NCBI GenBank assembly: GCA_965232455.1
Contig: OZ246981.1
Location: 5,704,001 to 5,768,000 of the forward strand
Length of the DNA stretch: 64,000 nt
Reading direction: 5' to 3'
DNA from: JBFGFX01 sp965232455
GTDB taxonomy: Bacteria > Pseudomonadota > Gammaproteobacteria > Steroidobacterales > Woeseiaceae
Position 1 is the first letter of the stretch. Each line of letters starts with the position of its first letter. Below are positions 1 to 7,987 of the stretch, in pieces. The notes beneath the pieces were generated by a model that worked only from the letters and a program-made list of their open reading frames with translations, did no database searches and had not been told where the DNA came from. The position numbers and the translations under genes are program-made.

Positions 1-1068
1 CTGGTCCGCAATCTCCGCGGCGGCGGCGATCTCGCCGTACGGAACGTCGAACGTGTTGCCGAGGTCGAGTATCCGCTTGGCATACCGGTTGCTCATATCC
101 TGCGGCTGCCAGAAAGGCTTCATGAGACCCCACGCGACGCGGTCCAGCATTGTCGAGTCGAACAGCTCCAACTGGTCGCCGATGTTCTTCATCGACCTGT
201 CGAAGAACGCCCACTCTCCCGCGAAACTCCGCTTCATCGAGCGCTCCTCATCGGAGATGGCACTGCGCCACGACGCCGGTATTCCGTCGGCCGCGACGGC
301 CTGCGGCAGCCGCCTCAGCGCGACGTTGCCGAGCTTGAAATGACGATCAATCGCGGCAGTGGCGATCATTTTAGTGATGAGCACGTTGGAGTGCCGGAGC
401 ACCATCCGCCAGTAGGTCAGGTCGCGGTCAAGCGCGGCGCTGATTGCCGCCACGTCTGCTTCGCTCGCCGACTTCCACGCGTCAACAACGTGCAGCCGCT
501 GTCCCTCCAGCACCGCGCTATACGAGAGCCCCGGCGCAAGCGTCCCGAATGGTGCGGCCTCACTGAATTCTGTCATGCCAATCAGGGAGCGGTAGCGTTC
601 GAGGAGCCACTGCTCGTCCGAAAGCCATAGCTCGACAGTCTCTTCGTTGGAATCGAGTAGGCGCGCGCACTCGGCTTCCGAGCCAGGGCAGACCTCCGCG
701 AGTTCGGACGCGGCGTCACTTCTCGATGCCAATAAGTCATAGTTTTCCTTGAGCGGGTCGTCCGATCTGTCGAACTTCGGACCGGCTCTCTTCATCCATT
801 CGAGGCGCTCGGTCCCCAGCGTCATTGGGTCCGAGTCGGGCGGGCCCGCAAAGCCCATCATGAACAAATAGGCGTTGCCGTCGCTGACAATCGGTGACGC
901 GTCTTCCAGCAGCGATTCCAGAACCGCGATCTCCGCGGCAGGCGGGCGATCATTCAGGTTAGCAACCAGCAGAACGCAGTATGCGATCAGGCTAAGGCCC
1001 GTCACGATGCCAACCAATCCGACGAAAATTTTTGCTAATTTCTTGAGCATCGTGAAATCAGAGCGCAC
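1..1068 (-). CDS. Hypothetical membrane-anchored protein, C-terminus outside window
   Basis: The minus strand is open from a GTG at 1068 to the window edge, giving 356 codons with no stop, so the C-terminus is missing. I chose GTG 1068 because AGGGAG lies about 8 bases upstream; the next ATG (1050) is an alternative. The N-terminus has a basic start followed by one hydrophobic segment (about residues 8-36), so it is probably an inner-membrane anchor with a periplasmic body. The rest is soluble, acidic and rich in Trp and Leu. I recognise no family. Its stop-side neighbour is unknown, and upstream on the same strand is another small membrane protein, so the two may be co-transcribed. Confidence 0.7.
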   Translation of the reverse strand, partial: MRSDFTMLKKLAKIFVGLVGIVTGLSLIAYCVLLVANLNDRPPAAEIAVLESLLEDASPIVSDGNAYLFMMGFAGPPDSDPMTLGTERLEWMKRAGPKFDRSDDPLKENYDLLASRSDAASELAEVCPGSEAECARLLDSNEETVELWLSDEQWLLERYRSLIGMTEFSEAAPFGTLAPGLSYSAVLEGQRLHVVDAWKSASEADVAAISAALDRDLTYWRMVLRHSNVLITKMIATAAIDRHFKLGNVALRRLPQAVAADGIPASWRSAISDEERSMKRSFAGEWAFFDRSMKNIGDQLELFDSTMLDRVAWGLMKPFWQPQDMSNRYAKRILDLGNTFDVPYGEIAAAAEIADQ

Positions 1069-1086
1069 GCGGGCTCCCTATTGTGT

Positions 1087-1554
1087 TCATTCCCGGATTT
1101 TGCGTTTAGCTTTCTCGTTTCGCTTACATACTAGCTCGGCCAGTTCATCAAAGGCCCAATAGTAAGATTCACTCCGATAGTGAACGTTTTCCGAATCTCG
1201 GCGGGACTGAATGTGCGAGTCAAGCTTCTTTCGGAGAGTTGGTATTGTGTAGAAATAGACATCGCATATCTCAGGCGGAATAGCTTTCTGCTGGACCGCC
1301 GCGCCTAATTGATGAAGAAGCAAACAGACTTCATCTGCTTGCTGCCTCTCTTCTTCCCTCCACTTGGAATATTCGTGAAATTCTGGGGACATTACTTTAT
1401 TCAGCTTATGCCAGTGAGAGATCATCAGGTTGACGGCGCTGTAATACGCGTCATTTCTAGTGCGGCGAATTTGTTCCCGAAGCTGCCAAGCTATGAAAAG
1501 CAAAGCAACGAGTCCGCCGACCTCTCCCAGATTTCCCCAGTCTTCAAGATTCAC
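1087..1554 (-). CDS. Hypothetical small membrane protein
   Basis: This 155-residue protein starts at a GTG preceded by AAGGA with 6 bases of spacing. Residues about 8-24 form one transmembrane helix followed by a basic LREQIRRTR stretch, so the remaining helical, charged part should be cytoplasmic. The layout (short N-terminal helix, then Q-x-R-x-x-x-R-R and a long helical tail) resembles widespread uncharacterised bacterial membrane proteins of the DUF4760-like kind, but I cannot assign it firmly. It lies 18 bases upstream of the next minus-strand gene and may share its transcript. Function is unknown. Confidence 0.65.
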   Translation of the reverse strand: MNLEDWGNLGEVGGLVALLFIAWQLREQIRRTRNDAYYSAVNLMISHWHKLNKVMSPEFHEYSKWREEERQQADEVCLLLHQLGAAVQQKAIPPEICDVYFYTIPTLRKKLDSHIQSRRDSENVHYRSESYYWAFDELAELVCKRNEKAKRKIRE

Positions 1555-1635
1555 GTTATGTCCTTATTCTTGGTAGATGATACTCACAGCTCCAGTTCAC
1601 CGGCAACGGCACGTCTTGCGATGTTGCCGCGTTTC

Positions 1636-2004
1636 TCAGGCGTCGCCTTGCCCCCAGTTTCGACGTGTTTGTCTTGCGAAACGTGTCTCAAATCGCGAAT
1701 AGACCGGGTTGGTCTCCACGTCGCCGTCCGGTGAGAACTCGACGATACTGTAGATACTCCGGAAGAAGAGCCCAAACAGGTACGAACGTTCCGCTTGAAA
1801 CTCGACGATAATCGAATTGTTCAGAAGCCACGACGTTTTCGCCTCGAAACTGAATCCCGACATCGGTGAAGCGATCGATGTGTGCTTTCCGTCGTCGGAC
1901 GGCGAAATCGAAGTGATCGGCTTCAATGTCGCTTCGTGGATCAGCGCTTGCAACAACTCTTTGGCCTGTTCCCAATCTCCCGACATGGCGAAATCATAAC
2001 GCAT
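1636..2004 (-). CDS. Hypothetical protein
   Basis: This minus-strand frame of 122 residues has a plausible protein composition: an N-terminal amphipathic helix, then strand-rich sequence with alternating hydrophobic residues. It has no membrane segment or signal peptide. An overlapping minus-strand frame (1688-1975) is less protein-like and was taken as a shadow. An internal Met at codon 6 is an alternative start. I recognise no family. Confidence 0.5.
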   Translation of the reverse strand: MRYDFAMSGDWEQAKELLQALIHEATLKPITSISPSDDGKHTSIASPMSGFSFEAKTSWLLNNSIIVEFQAERSYLFGLFFRSIYSIVEFSPDGDVETNPVYSRFETRFARQTRRNWGQGDA

Positions 2005-2115
2005 GCGGAAGACGCATGCCGTTACGCCCGTTGGCCGGCAGGTGCGCCGGTTCGCTGGTTGACTCGTTGTTTTCGAGAACCGCGATCCGGCCCCCGATTC
2101 TCGTAACGGCTAAGT

Positions 2116-2847
2116 CTACGGGACGGTTTCCAGCACCACATCGTCGTCAATCGCTACCGCTCCCGGTTCCACCGTCGTCCCATAAACCCCAAGACAGCCT
2201 TCCCGTTCGCTGACCACCGTTCGCAAAATCTCGGGCCTGCGCTCCGACGTCGCGGGATCGACGGTGATCACCGCGCACCGGCCGTCGCGTTTGTCGATGC
2301 GCATTCGCAAGCCGCCAATACGTAAAACGCAACCAACCCATTCGTCTTCGGGGAAAGGCTCCTCGCCGGTTGCCTCAACCAGAAAGTTCGGACGAAACCG
2401 CTGCACGTCGAGTTCGGTTCCAACCGTTTCACCGAGCTTCGCGATCGTCTGCGTCGTGATCAATGACAGCGGGAACGTGTCAAAAATGCCGCGGTTCTGC
2501 TTGATCACGCGGGCGCCGCCCGGGTACAGCTCCTCGCTCAGGTCCGGGTCGGTCACGTCCAGGGTGTTGCCCGACGGCGTGCGTACGACGGTTGGCGACT
2601 TGTCCGGCCGGGCAGGATTGGCAAAGGAGGGCAGGTAGCGATTCATGTCGTTTCGCTCACGAATCGTGAGCCAGGGAAAGTCCCTCTTGACCGCCTCGTC
2701 GCGGACGAACGCCCAGCGGCGGTCACCCGCGAGGCCAAACCACGACACGTCCACGGCGTCCAGCGCTTCCGCGCCCATCGATTTCACGGGATAACGCCAC
2801 AAACCTGCAACGCGGCCGATAGGCTTACCGTTGGTAGCTGTATTCAC
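2116..2847 (-). CDS. MOSC domain-containing protein
   Basis: The 243-residue protein has an N-terminal MOSC beta-barrel region (about residues 8-110, beginning with GLWRYPVKSM) followed by a MOSC domain (about 120-240). The motifs RFRPNFLVE, the acidic E-D-E-W-V-G stretch and D-x-R-D-G-R-C are typical. The Cys in GRCAVITVDP corresponds to the conserved residue that binds sulphur or molybdenum cofactor in mARC/YiiM-like proteins. Known relatives carry molybdenum cofactor or act as N-hydroxylated-compound reductases; this protein lacks the fused ferredoxin domain of YcbX-type members. The start is GTG with GAGGA upstream. It is transcribed divergently from the NTF2-like gene at 3040. Confidence 0.88.
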   Translation of the reverse strand: MNTATNGKPIGRVAGLWRYPVKSMGAEALDAVDVSWFGLAGDRRWAFVRDEAVKRDFPWLTIRERNDMNRYLPSFANPARPDKSPTVVRTPSGNTLDVTDPDLSEELYPGGARVIKQNRGIFDTFPLSLITTQTIAKLGETVGTELDVQRFRPNFLVEATGEEPFPEDEWVGCVLRIGGLRMRIDKRDGRCAVITVDPATSERRPEILRTVVSEREGCLGVYGTTVEPGAVAIDDDVVLETVP

Positions 2848-3039
2848 GGAACGTCCTCATCATCTGAGGCGCCCTTACCAAGCTACCAAACGTCGAGCGT
2901 GGCGGATTGGGTCCGCTGCAGCGCCTCTCGACGGATGGGGAGTGATGCCGGCGGCAACACTTCAACGTTTGCCGGATGAGTGCACCATAATCGACAAAAG
3001 GCGTCAAGCGCATGTAACATCAACAAAAGGAGCCGAACA

Positions 3040-3426
3040 TTGACGGAAAACCACCCGAACCTCGCGCTTCTGATGCAAGTCGATCCCACGAACGTCGCTG
3101 CATCGGCGGACGTTTTTGCCGAAGACTTTGTCTGGCATTATTTCAATCCCCGCCTGCCGGATCTCCAGGGAGACTACGTCGGTGTGGCGGGCCTTCAGGA
3201 TTTCTTCGCGAAACTGGCGACGACAACGGACGGTACGTTCAAGGTTAAGCCGATCTCCGCGACGCCCGTCGGCGACGAACTGGTTGTCATGCAGACGAGG
3301 AATACGATGACCTTGCCGGGCGAGGACGTCAAAACGGACGTTGTCCTCGTGTGGCGTATCGTTGACGGTCGCATCGCCGAAGTCTGGGACATACCGTCTG
3401 CCTATACGCCCAGCCGCGGCGATTGA
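3040..3426 (+). CDS. NTF2/SnoaL-like protein
   Basis: I chose the TTG at 3040 because AAAGGAG lies 7 bases upstream; a longer frame to an ATG at 2980 has no ribosome-binding site and gives an un-protein-like extension. The resulting protein has 128 residues and the cone-shaped SnoaL/NTF2 pattern: an N-terminal helix, an FAEDFVWHYFNP strand segment, G-x-x-G-L-Q-D-F-F, then paired strands ending in V-L-V-W-R-I-V-D-G-R-I-A-E-V-W-D. Such proteins are small polyketide-cyclase-fold enzymes or ligand binders; the substrate cannot be predicted. It appears to be a single-gene unit. Confidence 0.82.
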   Translation: MTENHPNLALLMQVDPTNVAASADVFAEDFVWHYFNPRLPDLQGDYVGVAGLQDFFAKLATTTDGTFKVKPISATPVGDELVVMQTRNTMTLPGEDVKTDVVLVWRIVDGRIAEVWDIPSAYTPSRGD

Positions 3427-3510
3427 TCCGCAGCTGCCGCTCGGGATTGGTCCTGATGTCGAGGAAGCGGCCGGCCGGCCGACCACACGGGCGGCGGTTA
3501 GAAGCAGCGC

Positions 3511-3756
3511 TTACCGTTCCAGCAAGGCGCTCAGTCCCTCGGCGTCGTCGAGCAGGCCGCTGAGGTCCAGCGGTTGTGCGCTCATGTCGACCGCGCGGGC
3601 GCCGCTCTCCGACAAGACGACCACCGCAACCGGTTTCGACCAGGCCATCAGCCCGAGCACGTCGCCACGTTTTTCGTGGCGGATATCGGCTGATCTGACG
3701 ATCACAACCGTCCGCTGGTCGTCGCTATAGATTTTCCTCGCCTTCAGCGTCGCCAT
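3511..3756 (-). CDS. Hypothetical small protein in ytfJ-like operon
   Basis: This 81-residue protein begins one base after the DUF2953-type gene ends on the same strand, so it is almost certainly the third gene of that operon. It has an N-terminal basic segment (KARKIYSDDQRTVVIVRS), a central hydrophobic strand with AVVVLSESGARAVD, and a leucine-rich acidic C-terminus. It has no signal peptide. The segment VAVVVLSESGARAVDMS resembles the valine-rich strand of the YtfJ protein two genes upstream, which may mean it shares or interacts with that fold; this is inference. Confidence 0.62.
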   Translation of the reverse strand: MATLKARKIYSDDQRTVVIVRSADIRHEKRGDVLGLMAWSKPVAVVVLSESGARAVDMSAQPLDLSGLLDDAEGLSALLER

Positions 3757-3757
3757 C

Positions 3758-4339
3758 TCACGCGGCCCTCATCGCGCGGAGTCCCCGCCAGACCTCTGGC
3801 GAAACGAGCAGCCCGATCGAGATTGAAATGACCTGCAGCGGGACCAGCCGCAATTTACCCGAACCGGCGAACTCGAACGTCGGCTCGGCAAAGTCCGGCT
3901 CGATGGCGACCGAGGTTCCTCTCAGACCGGCGAGCATCCCCGAGACCGGGCCGACAACGGCCCACAGCCGGCCCGTGTCCGCGGGGTCGCCGAGTCCGAC
4001 GCGCGCGCGAACGAGCACGTTTTCCTTTTTAACCGAACGCCACAGATCTCCAGCGAAGCGGTAGATCCGGTGCCGGAACGGCCGCTGCCGGATTGCCGCG
4101 AGCACGTTCGTCGGCTTGCCCTTGCCGGCCTTTTTTCGATCGGGCGGCGGTTCCTCCTCCGCCCTGGACGGCTTCTCCGAGACCTTTGTAGGCATCCGCG
4201 CGCGTACGAGACCGAGTGCCCACACCAGGACGATCTCGTTGCGCCCGTCGTCGGGCCACCCGACGCTGAATTCGAGTTCGACGGGAATCGCGAGCAGCGC
4301 GATGACGACGAGCAGGACGATCAGCAGACCCGTGAGCAT
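3758..4339 (-). CDS. DUF2953 (YtfI-like) membrane-anchored protein
   Basis: The 193-residue protein has an N-terminal transmembrane helix (about residues 2-20) followed by V-E-L-E-F-S-V-G-W and a strand-rich domain. It then has a charged linker rich in Glu, Lys and Pro (about 55-80) and a C-terminal region with R-A-R-V-G-L-G-D-P-A-D-T-G and W-A-V-V-G-P. The G-x-G-D-P-A-x-T-G segment is typical of DUF2953 proteins, known in Bacillus as YtfI. In Bacillus ytfI sits next to ytfJ, as here, where the YtfJ-like gene lies 15 bases upstream. Its biochemical role is not established. Confidence 0.78.
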   Translation of the reverse strand: MLTGLLIVLLVVIALLAIPVELEFSVGWPDDGRNEIVLVWALGLVRARMPTKVSEKPSRAEEEPPPDRKKAGKGKPTNVLAAIRQRPFRHRIYRFAGDLWRSVKKENVLVRARVGLGDPADTGRLWAVVGPVSGMLAGLRGTSVAIEPDFAEPTFEFAGSGKLRLVPLQVISISIGLLVSPEVWRGLRAMRAA

Positions 4340-4354
4340 TCGCTCGGTACGAAA

Positions 4355-4711
4355 CTAATCGGCGCCGTTTCCGGACTTGTCGGTCATCGACTTGCCGATT
4401 GTCTCCGCCACCTTCTCGATAACTGACGCGGTACCCGATTTGATCGGCTCGACTCGCACGCCCTCGTCATTGACCACGACGAGCGCAACCGGCTTAACGC
4501 CGCCGCCGCCGCCCGTACCGCCGCCGTGGCCGCTGCCTTTCTGCGGTTCCGTTCCTTCACCGCCGCCGACGCCGAAACCGAAGCCCACGTTGATCAGCGG
4601 GATCAGCGTATTGCCCTCGATACTCATCGGTTCGCCGACGACGGTTTTCGTGTTCAGCATGCGCTCTATTTCGCCCACGGCTTTGTCAAAAAGTTTCTCG
4701 ATGTCCTGCAT
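4355..4711 (-). CDS. GerW/YtfJ family protein
   Basis: The 118-residue protein starts with a helix (DIEKLFDKAVGEIERML), then the family motif around T-V-V-G-E-P and N-T-L-I-P-L-I-N-V-G-F-G-F-G. A long glycine-rich stretch (about residues 50-72) and the strand P-V-A-L-V-V-V follow, which is the usual order for GerW/YtfJ. In Bacillus YtfJ affects spore germination, but homologues occur in many non-spore-formers where the function is unknown. It is the first gene of a three-gene minus-strand operon (YtfJ-like, DUF2953, small hypothetical). The A-T-rich 215-base gap upstream probably holds its promoter. Confidence 0.85.
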   Translation of the reverse strand: MQDIEKLFDKAVGEIERMLNTKTVVGEPMSIEGNTLIPLINVGFGFGVGGGEGTEPQKGSGHGGGTGGGGGVKPVALVVVNDEGVRVEPIKSGTASVIEKVAETIGKSMTDKSGNGAD

Positions 4712-4927
4712 TGCCTCTCTCCTGTCAGAGTTTCATCTGCTTCTCTTCAGTCAGAGATATACGCCGCGCCAAACGCCGGGTATATACGCGAAAGCCGCAT
4801 CGGGTGTGCGTCGTATCCGGTCATGACGCCGGCGGCTGTGTCGGATGGATCGGCTACCGGTCTCGATGCTTGATCGAAGCCGGCACCTTGCCTATTCTGG
4901 CCGCGCCATGATCTGCACGAGAAGCTG

Positions 4928-5866
4928 ATGGGCTGGTGGGACAACTGCGGCGCGACGGACCGGGAGACGGCGGAATTGGATCGCGTTGAAGCCGCGCTGG
5001 GCCCTCTGGCCGAGAACGTCCGCGAGACGCGTGCTTTGATCGGCGGCATCGAAATGTGTCACCACAAGGCCGAACGCTGGGTAGAGCGAATCATCGACGC
5101 AATAGGCTCCGGGCAACCCGGCGGCGGTCTCGGGTCACGCCCTCCCGGCCGGCGCCACCCGATTGAGTCCTCGTGGGCCGCCGCCTGTGACGCGCTCGCG
5201 GCCTGGCGCGAGGGGCAAACCGTCCATCGGGAGGATCGCGGCGATACCCTGAACCGATTCGTGGACATGACATTGGCCCTCGGAGAACCCAGCGACCTGA
5301 AACGGTGGCAGGTGAGCCGCGTCGAGCATCGTATCCGCAGTTTTGTCGGGTGGCCCGCGACCGATCGATACCCGTTCATGGTGCAGCCTCTGACGACCGA
5401 TTTGACCGCCGCGGTCTGTCCGGTGGAATTCAAAGAGGATGAAAAGTTCTGGCGCGAAACCGTGGACACAATCCTTCATGAACGATCGCAAAACCTCGAC
5501 AAGGCGGGGTTTATCGCCAGGAACGGTTATCTCGAATCGGCGGACATCTCCCTGGCGATCGCCATCGACATGCTGTGGCCGTGCAACTGGAATTTCGAGT
5601 TGAACCTTTACACGGTGCTGGAGGCCATTGGCGGGCAACGGGTTCTTCGGCGGCCGTTCGCGGCGTGTGCCCGGAACGTACGCCGGGCGCCGGTGTTACA
5701 TCAGATGGAGGGGCTCTGTCTTGCGCTGGATACGTACGGCACGGATCGGCAACGCGACGAGTTGCCGCCGATTCATCAACGGCTGGGAGCCGTAACGCCC
5801 GAGAAAAAGTGGCTTACCGATTCGTTGGCGAAAACCATCAGATTACAGCTTCATATCGGTGCATGA
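4928..5866 (+). CDS. Hypothetical protein
   Basis: This 312-residue frame is long and has third-position GC bias like real genes here, so I accept it although I recognise no family. The frame continues upstream in a protein-like way to about 4874 (HDLHEKL before the Met), so the true start may be a non-ATG codon between 4895 and 4913. The protein is rich in Trp and Arg, mostly helical, with no signal peptide or membrane helix. The segment around residues 185-225 (leucine-, asparagine- and tryptophan-rich) is the best conserved-looking core. The 102-residue gene downstream is 58 bases away on the same strand and could be co-transcribed. Confidence 0.55.
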   Translation: MGWWDNCGATDRETAELDRVEAALGPLAENVRETRALIGGIEMCHHKAERWVERIIDAIGSGQPGGGLGSRPPGRRHPIESSWAAACDALAAWREGQTVHREDRGDTLNRFVDMTLALGEPSDLKRWQVSRVEHRIRSFVGWPATDRYPFMVQPLTTDLTAAVCPVEFKEDEKFWRETVDTILHERSQNLDKAGFIARNGYLESADISLAIAIDMLWPCNWNFELNLYTVLEAIGGQRVLRRPFAACARNVRRAPVLHQMEGLCLALDTYGTDRQRDELPPIHQRLGAVTPEKKWLTDSLAKTIRLQLHIGA

Positions 5867-5924
5867 AGCTCGCCTTTTGACTGATGCTTCAACCCGAAGC
5901 AGCCGATCAAACTCAGGAGTTCAC

Positions 5925-6233
5925 ATGTCGATCTATCCGCCTTATCTCGACTCCGCATTGATTGCGTTTTGCGAAGAATACGGCCTGCAACTGGCCACGA
6001 AATACAAGGATTCCGAGGTTCGTTCGATTGACGTTGTCGACGACCAGGGAGCGTCGTATCAAATATGGATCGAAGGTTCCGAGCCAGATTGGGTCATCAA
6101 GTGTTGGGACAAGCACGAGAGAAGCGACGAAATTGGTGTCCAAGAACGACAAATCTCAAGGGGGCTTCGTGACGCGTACCAGAGAATTGAAATCTGGATA
6201 AGCGCGGACGGGCATTCTCGAAATCCGTCCTAG
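5925..6233 (+). CDS. Hypothetical protein
   Basis: I chose ATG 5925 because CAGGAG lies 5 bases upstream; the frame is open further upstream but that part has no signal. The 102-residue product has an N-terminal helix (LDSALIAFCEEYGL), then strands with S-I-D-V-V-D-D-Q-G and Y-Q-I-W-I-E-G. A regular alternation of strand and charged turns suggests a small alpha/beta protein of the immunity-protein kind. This is only a resemblance and no partner toxin is visible nearby. Confidence 0.6.
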   Translation: MSIYPPYLDSALIAFCEEYGLQLATKYKDSEVRSIDVVDDQGASYQIWIEGSEPDWVIKCWDKHERSDEIGVQERQISRGLRDAYQRIEIWISADGHSRNPS

Positions 6234-6413
6234 TACCTGACAGTCCGCTTTTGGCCACTCTGTTCGCCTATACTTAAATGAGATATCGCCTGCGAACGGG
6301 AAGAACCGGGTTCGAGCGAGTGACTGCCTTTGGTCGTTCCGAGACGTTCGCCCGGAGTTGCTGCAATCGGGCGCGAATGACCCTTGCCGGCTTCATGAAT
6401 GGGGCTTTGATTT

Positions 6414-6635
6414 GTGAGTGATCAGGAGAAGTTGTCGCCGCTCATCCGAGCAGTTAGCGGAGTGATTGGTGTACTTGGATTTGTCGCTATCGCGTTCAAT
6501 GCCGTTCAGGGCGGAGGGCTCCGGTTGAACGCTATGCTCGTCGCCAGTTTTTTTGCGGGTTTCATATTCTTGTACGTGTCGTTTTTCGGAACGTACCCCT
6601 GGCAGGGGAAGGGCAGTGATAGGTCAGAAAAGTAA
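6414..6635 (+). CDS. Small two-helix membrane protein
   Basis: This 73-residue frame starts at GTG and encodes two hydrophobic segments (about residues 10-30 and 38-60) joined by a short Gly-rich loop, with a charged, Lys-rich C-terminus. It is likely an inner-membrane protein of unknown role. No strong ribosome-binding site is visible. The 180 bases before it and the 112 after it contain nothing I can name. Confidence 0.5.
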   Translation: MSDQEKLSPLIRAVSGVIGVLGFVAIAFNAVQGGGLRLNAMLVASFFAGFIFLYVSFFGTYPWQGKGSDRSEK

Positions 6636-6747
6636 CGCGCTTTGAGCGATCGCTCTTGGTCGGAGAGCGATACTCGTGAACACTTAGGTAGACTGACCGC
6701 GGCTGACCCATTTTGGCCACCTGCAGTTCGTATCGCAGGATAGACGC

Positions 6748-7053
6748 ATGGACGTAAATCGCGAGAAACTAGCTGCACAGGGAATTCGATTCTCGGTCAG
6801 CGTCAATGGCGCCGAGGTGGCTCGCGCATATCTGTACCTGATGCACAACGATCTTCACCAAGAGCCGTTTGGGCTTGTGGAGGACGTGTTCGTGGACGAA
6901 GCCCAGGCTATAGGGATACTTGGTGAGCGGCATTTCGTTGAGGACGATAAGATGCGTACCCATTCGGGAACTGAGATGTATTCGGCCGTCGAGACAGAAA
7001 CGGGTAAAGCGGTAGACAGGATCCATGATGAAGGACTTTTCCAGGTACAGTGA
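6748..7053 (+). CDS. GNAT acetyltransferase-like N-terminal half, apparently truncated or decayed
   Basis: Residues about 12-52 match the N-terminal half of GNAT acetyltransferases well: V-A-R-A-Y-L-Y-L-M-H-N-D-L, then G-L-V-E-D-V-F-V-D-E, which normally leads directly into the acetyl-CoA pyrophosphate loop (R/Q-x-x-G-x-G/A). Here the loop is absent: the next residues are AQAIGILGERHFVE, and the usual C-terminal helix and Tyr-containing strand cannot be found in any frame. The product is therefore probably inactive as an acetyltransferase. Its stop overlaps the upstream GTG of the pectate-lyase-like gene. Confidence 0.5.
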   Translation: MDVNREKLAAQGIRFSVSVNGAEVARAYLYLMHNDLHQEPFGLVEDVFVDEAQAIGILGERHFVEDDKMRTHSGTEMYSAVETETGKAVDRIHDEGLFQVQ

Positions 7054-7067
7054 ATGAGCACGGCAGA

Positions 7068-7841
7068 ATGAAGAGTCTTGAGGCCGCGCTTTCGGGGTGG
7101 TTGTTGAGCGTTGCTTTAGTAGCAAGCTCGCAATCCTTCGCTAGTGACGGCAAAGAACGGGAGTTTGATCCCTTTGAAAGCTTCAACGGGAAGACAATAC
7201 CGGTTTATGAAACCATGACCGTTGGAGAGGGCACGGTATTTGACGGCAAAGGCAATCTGTACCACTGGATGGGGGAAGGCGACTGCTCTCAAACCGAGGG
7301 AATGCCGCCAATGTTCGTTCTGCTCCCCGGTTCGACGCTGAAGAACCTGTGGATGAAAGGCGCTCCTGACGGTGTTCACGTCAAAGGTTCCAACATCACG
7401 ATAGACCGCATGGTGAACGTCGATGTTTGTGAAGACGCGATTTCGATATCAAAGACCGAGGACGGCGCTGCGGGAGAAAACGTAGAAATATCCAATTCCA
7501 GGTTCTTCTATTGTCACGACAAGGCCATCCAGCTGACTCGCGGAAACAACGTTCTCGTGAGAAACAGCGAATTCCACGATTGCGCCAAGGCCGTCCGAAT
7601 CAAGGAGGCGGCGCGAAACATCCGATTTGAAGATAATAAGGTGTTTGGCGCGAGCAGTGCGATAAAGCTTACGGGCGGCGAGGGTTATGCCGCGGGAAAC
7701 TTGATAACCGGGAGCGAGATCGGATTTTGGGCTGAACAACAAGGCTCCCTGGCCATTGGGCCCGGCAACGTCTTCGTTGACGTCCTGGAGGAATACAGAG
7801 AAACCGAAGAAGGAACAATACGTATCGTGGAAGACCAATAA
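7068..7841 (+). CDS. Secreted pectate lyase, PL3 family-like
   Basis: The protein (about 257 residues from ATG 7068) has a signal peptide (leucine/valine core, cleavage after S-F-A). A right-handed parallel beta-helix follows, in the PL3 pattern: M-F-V-L-L-P-G-S-T-L-K-N-L near residue 85, D-G-V-H-V-K-G-S-N, V-C-E-D-A-I-S-I, then S-R-F-F-Y-C-H-D-K-A-I-Q and repeated N-x-x-F/V rungs. PL3 enzymes cleave polygalacturonate by beta-elimination with calcium; the V-x-E-D-A acidic residues match the calcium-binding area. A GTG at 7050 would add six residues, but the signal peptide fits the ATG better. The next gene is a secreted hydrolase, suggesting plant or algal polysaccharide use. Confidence 0.82.
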   Translation: MKSLEAALSGWLLSVALVASSQSFASDGKEREFDPFESFNGKTIPVYETMTVGEGTVFDGKGNLYHWMGEGDCSQTEGMPPMFVLLPGSTLKNLWMKGAPDGVHVKGSNITIDRMVNVDVCEDAISISKTEDGAAGENVEISNSRFFYCHDKAIQLTRGNNVLVRNSEFHDCAKAVRIKEAARNIRFEDNKVFGASSAIKLTGGEGYAAGNLITGSEIGFWAEQQGSLAIGPGNVFVDVLEEYRETEEGTIRIVEDQ

Positions 7842-7987
7842 CGACGCTTCTGACCTCCCGGGGCGTTTGAGCTAAAATGATTGCTGCTGATCCATAGCGG
7901 TCGTTGCCGGCTGTCGCACGTGACGTGCATCGACAACCGGCCGAGAAATTCTTGGCGGGATTTTCTTTGTAAGACGGTAGGTGTCAG

